A stretch of DNA of 64,000 nt, taken from positions 1-64,000 of the forward strand of contig CALUJQ010000008.1 in the NCBI GenBank assembly GCA_944320995.1. Direction: 5' to 3'. Made by a program: the position numbers and the translations under genes. The notes under the pieces are model-generated. The model saw only the letters and a program-made list of their open reading frames with translations. It searched no databases and was not told where the DNA came from. Below, in pieces: positions 56,791 through 64,000 of the stretch (the first letter of the stretch is position 1; every line of letters starts with the position of its first letter). The stretch is from an uncultured Barnesiella sp. GTDB taxonomy: Bacteria > Bacteroidota > Bacteroidia > Bacteroidales > Barnesiellaceae.

Positions 56791-57278
56791 TAAAAAAGTT
56801 AGGCTACATACTCTCCTCACTCCTCATCCTCCTCGCCACGACAAGTTGCGACGGAGGCGACCGCGACCGCATACCGGCCGCGGCGGTCTTCATCGAATTC
56901 AAGAGTCAGGTCGTATGGGACCAATACGGTGTAAACGGCAGCTTCATGCACCGTCGGTTTATCCTCAGCCAGAAAATACCCACAGGATTTGCCTACACCA
57001 TATCCTCCGCCACCGGATACGGCGGCCTCATGCTCGTGACCAACGAGCACGCCATACCCTTTGTGTATGACCTCTGCTGTCCCGTAGAGATCAATTCCAG
57101 CATACGCATCGAGTTCGACGAAGAGAACCTCTGCCTGCGATGTCCCCGGTGCGGATCGACTTATGACATCTCGACCGGAGGCCCCATGACAGGAGCCGCC
57201 AAAGAGGGTCGCTATTTCCTGCAAAGTTACACCATCGCTCCTTATGGCACCGCCGGAGGATGGCGAATCACACGTTGA
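56787..57278 (+). CDS. Lipoprotein with Rieske-like Cys arrangement
   Basis: 163 residues with a lipoprotein signal (LLILLATTSCDGG). The C-terminal part resembles a Rieske domain in layout, but the ligands read Cys97-Cys98 (DLCCPVE), then Cys116, and Cys119-P-R-Cys122-G-S-T-YD. True Rieske clusters have C-x-H and C-x2-H. Here Cys stands where His would, so a zinc ribbon or rubredoxin-like site is as likely as an iron-sulfur centre. The function is unknown. It is coupled to the aldo/keto reductase by an ATGA overlap. Confidence 0.65.
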   Translation: MIKKLGYILSSLLILLATTSCDGGDRDRIPAAAVFIEFKSQVVWDQYGVNGSFMHRRFILSQKIPTGFAYTISSATGYGGLMLVTNEHAIPFVYDLCCPVEINSSIRIEFDEENLCLRCPRCGSTYDISTGGPMTGAAKEGRYFLQSYTIAPYGTAGGWRITR

Positions 57279-57350
57279 CCCCACTCCTCCGAGAAAATCG
57301 GCTGTATCGGTCAAAAACAAATCACGCACATATATTTTCGAGTTGTAATT

Positions 57351-57380
57351 TTGCAGAAACAAAAAAGCATTCTATCTTTG
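57351..57380 (+). promoter_or_regulatory. Promoter of tRNA-Gly and tRNA-Leu
   Basis: TTG (57351-57353), 19-nt spacer, TATCTTTG (57373-57380): a near-ideal Bacteroidetes promoter, 11 nt before tRNA-Gly. Confidence 0.85.
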
Positions 57381-57391
57381 CATTCGCAATC

Positions 57392-57467
57392 GCGAAAATA
57401 GCTCAGTTGGTAGAGCACAACCTTGCCAAGGTTGGGGTCGCGGGTTCGAGTCCCGTTTTTCGCTCCA
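57392..57467 (+). tRNA. tRNA-Gly (anticodon GCC)
   Basis: The acceptor stem is GCGAAAA with TTTTCGC, the anticodon loop in CCTTGCCAAGG reads GCC, the T loop is TTCGAGT, and CCA is encoded (57465-57467). Confidence 0.96.
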
Positions 57468-57472
57468 AGGCT

Positions 57473-57556
57473 GCCCGAATGGTGGAATGGTAGACACGAA
57501 GGACTTAAAATCCTTTGGCTATTGCAGCTGTGGGGGTTCAAGTCCCCCTTCGGGTA
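57473..57556 (+). tRNA. tRNA-Leu (anticodon TAA)
   Basis: GCCCGAA pairs with TTCGGGT; the anticodon loop CTTAAAA reads TAA; a long variable arm is present. Discriminator A at 57556; CCA is not encoded. It is 5 nt after tRNA-Gly, cotranscribed. Confidence 0.95.
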
Positions 57557-57557
57557 C

Positions 57558-57598
57558 AAAAACGGCTGTCCGTCAAAGATGGACAGCCGTTTTTGTTT
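57558..57598. terminator. Bidirectional terminator after the tRNA pair
   Basis: AAAAACGGCTGTCC (57558-57571) pairs with GGACAGCCGTTTTT (57581-57594). T-runs exist on both strands, so it can also end the minus-strand kinase-fusion transcript. Confidence 0.92.
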
Positions 57599-57663
57599 TA
57601 CGCGCCTTCGCAGGATTCCAGAATATATCTAAACCAATCTTCCTCTAAATCGCCGAACCCTTC

Positions 57664-59001
57664 TTACTTCATATCCTTGACCGCACGCAGAATCATATCC
57701 ACAGCCCCGTCGATACCCGTGCGCTCGGTGTTGATTACCAAATCATAGTCGGCAATATCGGTCCACGCATGGCCGGTATAATGCCGGTAATGATTGGCCC
57801 GGCCCGTATTCACCCGCTCGATTTTACGGGAGGCCTCCTCGTCCGTAAGATGAAGTTTGCCGGTAATCTGCTTAACGGCAAATTCCCTTCCCGACATGAT
57901 GAAGACACGAAGTACATGGGGATTGTCACGGAGTATCCAGTTGCCCAACCTCCCGATAATGACACATGGCCCTTGGTGTGCCAGCTCACGAATGGTACGA
58001 CTTTGGTTTACATAGATGGCATCTTCTTTCGACGGATTCATCGAGGCAGGAATGCCGCTATCGGCAAATATCAACTCCCATAGACGGCCGGTTGAGATAT
58101 TTTGCTCGGTCTCGGCGACAAAATCGGTAGAGTATCCCATTTGCCGAGCTGTTTGATCTATAATCTGACGATTGTAACAAGGGCAGCCCAACCGGCGAGC
58201 AACCTCCTCGCCCACGGCATTACCCCCGCTGCCATACATGCGAGCAATGGTAATAACACGGTTGCCCTTCCACATGTCGCCGGCGGCAGCCACGGCAGCC
58301 GTTCGTTCGGCTTTGGGAATGAATATCTTGTCGAGCCACCCGATATGAGGAGCCATGACCCGTACCATCATGCCTACATAAAACATCGAGACCAAGGTCC
58401 CTACTCCCACCATCTCCCAACTCCATCGGCCAAAGTAGATAAACATAAAAACAGTACCCACACAAACCAAAAAGGTATCGGTACAGATTTTCACCTTGCC
58501 AAAATCCCGATTGACCGTTTTGGAGATCGCCAACGGGAAACCTTCTCCGGCAAGCATCAGCGAATCGCAACGCACCTCACAAGCGATACCGAATGCCAAT
58601 ATAGCCCCTCCGATAAGCAACTCGACAAATCGCAGCGGATAACCAATCATCGGATTTATATCGAACGGGACCTGTAAAAAGCCCGTCAACCACATGGTCA
58701 AGTCGGTATAGAATCCGAAAAGAAAAGATACTAATATCTGGGCATACTGACGTTTTTCGAAATTCTTCCGCAATAATAGAACTTGCATCGAAATGAAAAA
58801 CACATGCATACATATAGTCAGTTGTCCCATTGTAAGCCCCATTCCCGGGACAAGCGACAAAATATAAGGTGGAGCCGAAATAGGCGATGACCCGAGATTG
58901 GCACGGATAGACAACGAGGTACCGAAGGCAATTATAAAAAGTATAACTATAAAACTGGCATAGCGGCGCAACCACTCTGCCTTACTCCTCTTCACATTCA
59001 C
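57664..59001 (-). CDS. Fusion of YczE/DUF6198-like membrane domain with cytidylate kinase-like domain
   Basis: 445 residues. The first 220 form about five to six membrane helices of the YczE/YitT-like type (FIVILFIIAFGTSLSIRANLGSSPISAPP, GIACEVRCDSLMLAGEGFPLAI). From about residue 245 follows a P-loop domain with VITIARMYGSGGNAVGEEVARRLG, CYNRQIIDQTA, CVIIGRLGNWILRDNPHVLRVFI, as in cytidylate-kinase-like proteins. I recall the combination from other Bacteroidales, but its role is unknown. The P-loop variant (GSGGNAVG) is that of the kinase-like family rather than classical Cmk. The linker is about 25 residues. Confidence 0.82.
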   Translation of the reverse strand: MNVKRSKAEWLRRYASFIVILFIIAFGTSLSIRANLGSSPISAPPYILSLVPGMGLTMGQLTICMHVFFISMQVLLLRKNFEKRQYAQILVSFLFGFYTDLTMWLTGFLQVPFDINPMIGYPLRFVELLIGGAILAFGIACEVRCDSLMLAGEGFPLAISKTVNRDFGKVKICTDTFLVCVGTVFMFIYFGRWSWEMVGVGTLVSMFYVGMMVRVMAPHIGWLDKIFIPKAERTAAVAAAGDMWKGNRVITIARMYGSGGNAVGEEVARRLGCPCYNRQIIDQTARQMGYSTDFVAETEQNISTGRLWELIFADSGIPASMNPSKEDAIYVNQSRTIRELAHQGPCVIIGRLGNWILRDNPHVLRVFIMSGREFAVKQITGKLHLTDEEASRKIERVNTGRANHYRHYTGHAWTDIADYDLVINTERTGIDGAVDMILRAVKDMK

Positions 59002-59166
59002 GATTGACAGATATATTTCAAATCGCCCGCGAAATTACAGAAAATTTAGCCTAAGTAGCCGGCAGCCTTCCCGGCTTTAAACTTATTTATACTTGGGACG
59101 GAGAAATAATGACACACGCATGGAAAAGGATTATCGGGAGGAGAGAAGAGAACCCCTCTCTCCCGC

Positions 59167-60063
59167 TCAACTTTGCGAGCGATATTCGTTGGGACTGACT
59201 CCTACTTTCTGTTTGAACAAGCGGCTGAAATGCTGCGGATATTTGAATCCCAGTCCGTAGGCTATTTCACTCACCGACAATGAGGTATCGAAAATGCGTT
59301 CTTTGGCCACGTCGATCAACTTGGACTGGATATACTCTTGTGCCGAGCTGCCGGTCTCTTTCTTGATCAAGTCGCCAAAGTAGTTGGGTGACAAGTGCAG
59401 TGCCTCGGCACAATATTGCACCGACGGCAACCCGATGGTCTGTGGCTTGTCGGACAGGAAATAGTCGTTCAACAAATTTTCAAACCTCGTCAGTATATCC
59501 TTGTTCACATGGCTGCGGGTGATAAACTGCCGGTCATAAAAACGTACACAGTAATTGAGGAAAAGCTCGATATTGGCAACAATAAGATTTTTGCTATGCC
59601 TATCGACTGCATGATGCAACTCCAAATCGATATTATGAAAACATTCGAGCACCACTCTGCGCTCCTGCTCCGAGAGATGCAACGCTTCGTTCGACTCGTA
59701 GGAGAAGAACGAATAATGTTTCATCTCGCGAGCCAGCGAAGTGCCTCGTATCAAATCGGCATGGAAGAGCAGCGCCCACCCCTTGGGCTGGAAATACTCC
59801 CCGTTGTTGATAAAGCCAACCACCTGACCCGGAGCCAAAAACACGAGTGTTCCCTCCTGATAGTCATAGTAGTTACGCCCATAACGAATATCGCCGCACT
59901 TGACATCTTTCAAAAAGACGGCATAAAAGCCATATCGTTGCAATCGGTGCTGTATGGGAGCACACTTCGAGAAATCGACCACACTCACCAGCGGGTGCAA
60001 CGTCTCTTGCCCCATCATTTCATTATATTGGAATATTTGATCCAGTTTCAGAATCTCGTCCAT
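59167..60063 (-). CDS. AraC-family transcriptional regulator
   Basis: The start at 60063 (MDEILKLDQIFQYNEMMG) gives 298 residues; an ATG at 60081 is an alternative. The N-terminal cupin-like sensing part (FLKDVKCGDIRYGRNYYDYQEGTLVFLAPGQ) is followed by a C-terminal double helix-turn-helix (LPSVQYCAEALHLSPNYFGDLIKKETG and LSVSEIAYGLGFKYPQHFSRLFKQKVG). It is divergent from a flavodoxin gene and likely controls that operon. Confidence 0.9.
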   Translation of the reverse strand: MDEILKLDQIFQYNEMMGQETLHPLVSVVDFSKCAPIQHRLQRYGFYAVFLKDVKCGDIRYGRNYYDYQEGTLVFLAPGQVVGFINNGEYFQPKGWALLFHADLIRGTSLAREMKHYSFFSYESNEALHLSEQERRVVLECFHNIDLELHHAVDRHSKNLIVANIELFLNYCVRFYDRQFITRSHVNKDILTRFENLLNDYFLSDKPQTIGLPSVQYCAEALHLSPNYFGDLIKKETGSSAQEYIQSKLIDVAKERIFDTSLSVSEIAYGLGFKYPQHFSRLFKQKVGVSPNEYRSQS

Positions 60064-60167
60064 AACCAATCGTTTTTTCATTTCACATGCAGCGATAACC
60101 AATCCCAAGCGACTCGCACGACAAGAGGCTGCACCGTAGAGCACCGCCCGTATCTATCGCCTTGTCA

Positions 60168-60175
60168 CAAAGTTA
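60168..60175 (-). promoter_or_regulatory. Putative -7 element of the AraC-family gene
   Basis: On the minus strand TAACTTTG fits TAnnTTTG, about 100 nt upstream of the gene. No TTG is at the 19-nt spacing. Confidence 0.45.
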
Positions 60176-60273
60176 ACACTTTTCGCAATACACTCGACTG
60201 CCCGAGGGGCTCAATCGGTAAAAATGGTACATCTATCCGTAATCGATATACAGCGGCAGGCTATCGGGGAGCG

Positions 60274-60281
60274 TAATTTTG
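60274..60281 (+). promoter_or_regulatory. Putative -7 element of the flavodoxin operon
   Basis: TAATTTTG fits TAnnTTTG, 36 nt before the flavodoxin ATG. The -33 element is missing, as in activator-dependent promoters; the divergent AraC-type gene is a candidate activator. Confidence 0.5.
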
Positions 60282-60317
60282 CTGTCGAGAAATTCAAACA
60301 CCAGAAAACAGTCTCTT

Positions 60318-60872
60318 ATGATTCACAAAATTGTTTTAGCCATGCTCATGTTTACTTGTATCGCCGTCCCCGCCCAAAACCGGGAAAAGGAGAAAAAAAT
60401 GCTTGTCGCCTACTTCTCCCACAGCGGCAACACCCGCACCGTAGCGGCCGAAATTGCCCGGGCTGTCGGTGCCGACCTCTTCGAGATTGTCCCGCAAAAG
60501 GAGTATCCGACCGACTATAACTCGCTGCTCGACGTGGCCAAACGCGAAATCAATGCCGGACAACGTCCCGCCCTGAAAAACCGGGTGACCGAGTTCGACA
60601 CTTATGACATCATCTTCGTAGGCTCGCCCAACTGGTGGAGTACCGTGGCCCCGCCCGTGGCTACGTTTCTGACAAGCTACGATTTCGCCGGCAAGACCAT
60701 CGTACCCTTCATGACCCACGGCGGAGGAGGGTTCGGCCATGCCATCACCGACCTTAAAAAACTGTGCCCCGACGCCCGATTCCTCGACGGGCTCTCCATA
60801 CGCGACAGCTCGGCCGGAGACTGCCGCCCCACTATCGACAAATGGTTACAGAAACTCAACTTGCTCAAATAA
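60318..60872 (+). CDS. Exported flavodoxin-like protein
   Basis: The start at 60318 (MIHKIVLAMLMFTCIAVPAQ) gives a 184-residue protein with a signal peptide; a start at 60279 would only extend the leader. The FMN phosphate loop is in VAYFSHSGNTRTVA; further flavodoxin features are DIIFVGSPNWWSTVAPPV and PFMTHGGGGFGH. Export is unusual for a flavodoxin but fits a periplasmic redox chain with the neighbouring genes. The next gene starts 1 nt after its stop codon. Confidence 0.86.
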   Translation: MIHKIVLAMLMFTCIAVPAQNREKEKKMLVAYFSHSGNTRTVAAEIARAVGADLFEIVPQKEYPTDYNSLLDVAKREINAGQRPALKNRVTEFDTYDIIFVGSPNWWSTVAPPVATFLTSYDFAGKTIVPFMTHGGGGFGHAITDLKKLCPDARFLDGLSIRDSSAGDCRPTIDKWLQKLNLLK

Positions 60873-60873
60873 T

Positions 60874-61710
60874 ATGAAACACACCCTTCTGTTTTTCGTG
60901 GCCGCAGCCTGCGGATTCCTGTTCCAGACCCAAGCCGAAACTTCCACAAACACCACCGATATGAACCGTATGGAAATATGCCAAGAAAACTACGCCCGCC
61001 TCTTCGGAGGCGAGGCCCTCGACGGGAAAGGCAACGATCCCGAGTTGATGAATATCTTGCAAAAATTCATCTTCGGCGAGGTATTCGAGACCGGCAACCT
61101 CGATGCCCGCACACGTGAAATGATTACCTGTGTCACCTTGGCTACCATGCAGACGCTGCCTCAACTGAAAGCCCATGCGGCGGCCGCCCTCAACGTGGGG
61201 GTCACACCCATTGAACTGCGCGAAGCCATCTACCAGTGCGCCCCCTTCATCGGCTTCCCCAAAACGCTTAATGCGGTTTCGACCCTCAACGAAGTATTTG
61301 CCCAACGAGGTATCCCCCTTCCTCTCGAAACCCAAAGTACCACCGGCGAGGAGGATAGGTATGCCCGGGGAGCCACCTTGCAAGAACCGCTCTACGGCGA
61401 CGAAATCGCCCAAACCTTCAAAGATCTCCCCGACGGCATGGACAAGGCCCTCCCCCGATTCCTTACCGAGGTTTGTTTCGGCGACTTCTATACCCGTGGC
61501 GGGCTCGATGTCAAAACCCGCGAACTCTTGTCTCTCTGCGTATTGGCAACTCTCGGTGCCGAGTCGCAGATAAGTTCCCACTGCGAAGGAAACCTCAAAG
61601 CCGGGAACGACCGCACCACCCAAATCGCCGCCATGATCCAGTGCCTGCCCTACATCGGATTTCCCTATGCCTTGAATGCCATACGCATTATCGACAGCCA
61701 TACCCGGTAA
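60874..61710 (+). CDS. Exported carboxymuconolactone decarboxylase-family protein, two domains
   Basis: The ATG at 60874 (MKHTLLFFVAAACGFLFQTQAE) starts a signal peptide; the protein is 278 residues. Two CMD/AhpD-like units occur: about 55-140 (REMITCVTLATMQTLPQLKAH ... EAIYQCAPFIGFPKTLNAV) and about 185-275 (RELLSLCVLATLGAESQISSH ... IQCLPYIGFPYALNAI). The CxxC of AhpD is not present, so peroxidase activity of that type is unlikely. It is tightly linked to the flavodoxin gene. Confidence 0.85.
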   Translation: MKHTLLFFVAAACGFLFQTQAETSTNTTDMNRMEICQENYARLFGGEALDGKGNDPELMNILQKFIFGEVFETGNLDARTREMITCVTLATMQTLPQLKAHAAAALNVGVTPIELREAIYQCAPFIGFPKTLNAVSTLNEVFAQRGIPLPLETQSTTGEEDRYARGATLQEPLYGDEIAQTFKDLPDGMDKALPRFLTEVCFGDFYTRGGLDVKTRELLSLCVLATLGAESQISSHCEGNLKAGNDRTTQIAAMIQCLPYIGFPYALNAIRIIDSHTR

Positions 61711-61751
61711 GGTACTTTCGCACAACCGGTACCCCCATACCGATTACGCAC

Positions 61752-61774
61752 ACAGCCCGCCGAAAGCGGGCTGT
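61752..61774 (+). repeat. GC-rich hairpin after the CMD gene
   Basis: ACAGCCCGC pairs with GCGGGCTGT around a 5-nt loop (61761-61765). No T-run follows. It may end or stabilise the flavodoxin-CMD message. The remaining gap to 61997 shows no gene. Confidence 0.55.
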
Positions 61775-61997
61775 AAATATCTACACAAAGACAAAAAAAC
61801 ATTCCCCGAAAATATTTGCAAAGCAAGCCGATCGAGAGACAAAACTCAATTATGGCAAAACGCAAAAAATTACAGCCCAAATATATTTCCCGTGACAAGA
61901 CTTCCCGAAATAAAAAATCTTTGTGTATTTTCGTAGGTGATTTTCATCAAAGAGGAATCATCACGACGCAATTACTTAACTGTAAAAACAAACTCCT

Positions 61998-63497
61998 ATG
62001 TTACGAAAAATCAGAATAGTCGCAGCAACTATCTGCTTTGCTCTCATCACGCTGCTGTTTCTCGACGTCACGGGCACGCTGCACCTGTGGTTCGGTTGGC
62101 TGGCCAAAATACAATTTCTCCCGGCCATATTGGCATTGAATGTAGGAATTATCGCACTTCTGGTCATTCTCACCTTACTTTTCGGGCGCATCTATTGCTC
62201 GGTCATTTGCCCGTTGGGGGTATTTCAGGACATCATCTCATGGTTTGCAGGAAAACAGCGCAAAAACCGGTTCCACTACTCGCCTGCCCTTTCGTGGCTG
62301 CGCTACGTCGTGCTGATTGTCTTTATCGCCACAATGGCAGCGGGACTAGCCTCTTGGGCTGCCCTCATCGCGCCATACAGCGCCTACGGGCGCATGGCCT
62401 CTACCCTGTTTGCCCCACTCTACCAATGGGGAAACAATCTGCTTGCCTACTTGGCCGAACGGGCCGACAGCTATGCCTTCTATTCGACCGAAGTATGGTT
62501 GAAAGGCATCTCGACGATTACCGTTGCGATTATCACATTCATCGTTCTCTTCATATTGGCTTGGCGTAACGGCCGCACCTATTGCAACACCGTTTGCCCG
62601 GTAGGTACGGTTTTAGGGTTATTGTCGCGATTCTCGCTGTTCCGCCCAATCATCGACACCGACAAATGCAACGGCTGCCAATCATGCGCCCGCAACTGCA
62701 AAGCCTCGTGTATCGATGCCAAAAACCACACCATCGATTACAGCCGTTGCGTGACCTGTATGGACTGCATCGAAAAGTGCAGCCAAAATGCCATACACTA
62801 CCTGCCTCGCACACGGGACTATCATCGACCGGTCCAACCCACGGCCGGGGAAGAACGGGGAAAAGGTAGCGACTCCCGCCGGGCCTTTCTATCGCTCACC
62901 GGACTGTTGGCAACAACCGCCATACTCAAAGCGCAAGAGAAAAAAGTCGATGGAGGATTGGCTGTCATCGAAGAAAAAAAGATTCCCCGTCGTGCCACCC
63001 CCATCACCCCGCCGGGCTCGATCGGGGCCTCGCACCTCGCACAACACTGCACCGCCTGCCAGTTGTGCATAGCCAATTGTCCCAATCAAGTGTTGCGCCC
63101 ATCGGGCAACCTGATGACTTTCATGCAACCCGAGATGTCGTATGAACGAGGATATTGCCGCCCGGAATGTGCGAAATGTGCCGAGGTTTGTCCCACAGAC
63201 GCTATCCATCTGGCATCTTTGGCCGATAAATCGAGCATTCAGATTGGTCATGCCGTGTGGGTCAAAGAAAACTGCCTCCCCTTGACCGACGGAGTGAGTT
63301 GCGGCAACTGTGCCCGGCACTGCCCCACGGGTGCCATACAAATGGTTGCATCGGATCCCGACGTGAGCGATTCGCCCCAAATACCGATAATCAACGTCGA
63401 GCGATGCATCGGATGCGGTGCCTGCGAGAACCTTTGTCCGTCACGGCCGTTCAGTGCAATCTATGTAGAGGGACACAAAAAACACCGTATCATCTAA
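61998..63497 (+). CDS. Membrane ferredoxin-type protein, NapH-like plus exported polyferredoxin
   Basis: 499 residues. The N-terminal half has four to five membrane helices with the NapH/MauN motifs (FGRIYCSVICPLGVFQD and RTYCNTVCPVGTV), then two 4Fe-4S sites (CNGCQSCARNC, CVTCMDCIEKC). A twin-arginine-like segment SRRAFLSLTGLLATTA lies at about residue 295. After it come four more Cys clusters (CTACQLCIANC, CAKCAEVC, CGNCARHC, CIGCGACENLC), as in NapG-like ferredoxins. It probably passes electrons between the quinone pool and a periplasmic partner such as the next gene's product. Confidence 0.82.
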   Translation: MLRKIRIVAATICFALITLLFLDVTGTLHLWFGWLAKIQFLPAILALNVGIIALLVILTLLFGRIYCSVICPLGVFQDIISWFAGKQRKNRFHYSPALSWLRYVVLIVFIATMAAGLASWAALIAPYSAYGRMASTLFAPLYQWGNNLLAYLAERADSYAFYSTEVWLKGISTITVAIITFIVLFILAWRNGRTYCNTVCPVGTVLGLLSRFSLFRPIIDTDKCNGCQSCARNCKASCIDAKNHTIDYSRCVTCMDCIEKCSQNAIHYLPRTRDYHRPVQPTAGEERGKGSDSRRAFLSLTGLLATTAILKAQEKKVDGGLAVIEEKKIPRRATPITPPGSIGASHLAQHCTACQLCIANCPNQVLRPSGNLMTFMQPEMSYERGYCRPECAKCAEVCPTDAIHLASLADKSSIQIGHAVWVKENCLPLTDGVSCGNCARHCPTGAIQMVASDPDVSDSPQIPIINVERCIGCGACENLCPSRPFSAIYVEGHKKHRII

Positions 63498-63515
63498 CCT
63501 TCAAAACGGAAAACA

Positions 63516-64000
63516 ATGGAAAGCAAACCTAAAAAAAGTATCGATAGAAGAGATTTTTTGAAAGTGTTGGGGGGTACGGCCGTAGCGTCGGCATCCATTC
63601 TTCCCGGTTGCAAAGAGCGAAAAGGTGCCGCATACACGGCAACGACCGAGGTCCCTACCGACCAAATGACATACCGCACAAACCCGGGCAACAACGACCG
63701 GGTGTCGTTGCTCGGCTACGGCATGATGCGGCTCCCGCTCATACCTTCGCCCGACGGTACTCACGACACCATCGACCAAGATGCAATCAATGAGTTGGTC
63801 GATTATGCTATCGCCCACGGTGTAAACTACTTCGACACCGCCCCCGTCTATGTACAGGGCGGTTCCGAAAAATCGACCGCCATCGCCTTGAAACGATACC
63901 CTCGCGACAAATATTTCATCGCCACAAAACTGTCGAACTTCTCCAACTTCACGCGTGAAAACTCCATCGCCATGTACCGCCAATCGTTCGAAGACCTGCA
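63516..64000 (+). CDS. Tat-exported aldo/keto reductase (partial, runs off the window)
   Basis: The start MESKPKKSIDRRDFLKVLGG contains a twin-arginine motif, followed by a lipobox-like end (SASILPGC). The visible 161 residues continue into an aldo/keto reductase barrel: RVSLLGYGMMRLPLIP, VDYAIAHGVNYFDTAPVYVQGGSEKS, YFIATKLSNFSNF. These contain the catalytic Asp, Tyr and Lys. The 3' end lies beyond position 64000. It is 18 nt after the ferredoxin-type gene and likely in the same operon. Confidence 0.85.
   Translation, partial: MESKPKKSIDRRDFLKVLGGTAVASASILPGCKERKGAAYTATTEVPTDQMTYRTNPGNNDRVSLLGYGMMRLPLIPSPDGTHDTIDQDAINELVDYAIAHGVNYFDTAPVYVQGGSEKSTAIALKRYPRDKYFIATKLSNFSNFTRENSIAMYRQSFEDL

Noticed and set aside
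57311..57559. An 82-codon minus-strand frame over the two tRNA genes
   Set aside because: It contains the NGTRTRDPNLGK-type translation typical of antisense tRNA, a well-known false gene.
59041..59085. AGCCGG/CCGGCT hairpin downstream of the AraC-type gene as its terminator
   Set aside because: The stem is short, lies more than 80 nt from the stop and has no T-run on the minus strand.
1..64000. CRISPR arrays, insertion sequences, rRNA genes and prophage
   Set aside because: No regularly spaced repeats, transposase motifs, rRNA sequence or phage structural genes were seen in reading the window.

Overview
The window is a bacterial chromosome segment from the order Bacteroidales. The signs are Bacteroidetes-type promoters (TAnnTTTG, often with TTG about 19 nt upstream), a SusC/SusD pair with a hybrid two-component regulator, a porG-uppS-bamA-ompH-ompH-murI cluster, an rpsU-xerC-hpf-tRNA-Tyr cluster, and C-terminal tails of the type IX secretion kind. 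A gut genus near Barnesiella or a related family would fit, but the genus is a guess.

Layout. (1) 1-17.5 kb is housekeeping: tRNA-Tyr, hpf, xerC and rpsU on the minus strand; Xaa-Pro aminopeptidase, a gamma-carbonic-anhydrase-like protein and a YeiH-family transporter on the plus strand; a minus-strand envelope cluster (DUF6242-like lipoprotein, PorG-like barrel, uppS, bamA, two ompH, murI, S4 protein); ribD; then prmC-recX-comF. (2) 17.5-53 kb is one polysaccharide (or glycoprotein) utilization locus (PUL): a 1,372-residue hybrid two-component system (HTCS) regulator, divergent susC-susD, two surface lipoproteins with BACON and discoidin domains, four tandem paralogous putative zinc metallopeptidases, a GH115, a GH2, a three-repeat protein with a sorting tail, a GH3, a GH97 and two related (alpha/alpha)6-barrel hydrolases. 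(3) 53.3-57.3 kb is pyrE, a SRPBCC protein, argH, an aldo/keto reductase and a Cys-rich lipoprotein, followed by tRNA-Gly and tRNA-Leu. (4) 57.6-64 kb is a membrane/cytidylate-kinase fusion and a redox cluster: AraC regulator, flavodoxin, carboxymuconolactone-decarboxylase-like protein, a multi-cluster ferredoxin membrane protein and a Tat-exported aldo/keto reductase cut by the window edge.

The most interesting part is the PUL. A 23-nt element occurs four times on the plus strand, upstream of susC, the repeat protein, GH3 and GH97. It always starts 48-49 nt before the -7 element, and none of these promoters has a -33 TTG. It is the best candidate for the HTCS operator. The four tandem proteins each carry HExxHxxGxxD (G is M in the third copy) and a Cys-x-Met exactly 25 residues later, as expected of metzincin-like peptidases of no family I recognise. 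Peptidases together with exo-acting glycosidases suggest a locus that dismantles a glycoprotein or proteoglycan such as arabinogalactan protein; this is inference. The PUL lies between recX/comF and pyrE-argH, genes I recall as close neighbours in related genomes, so it looks like an insertion into a core block.
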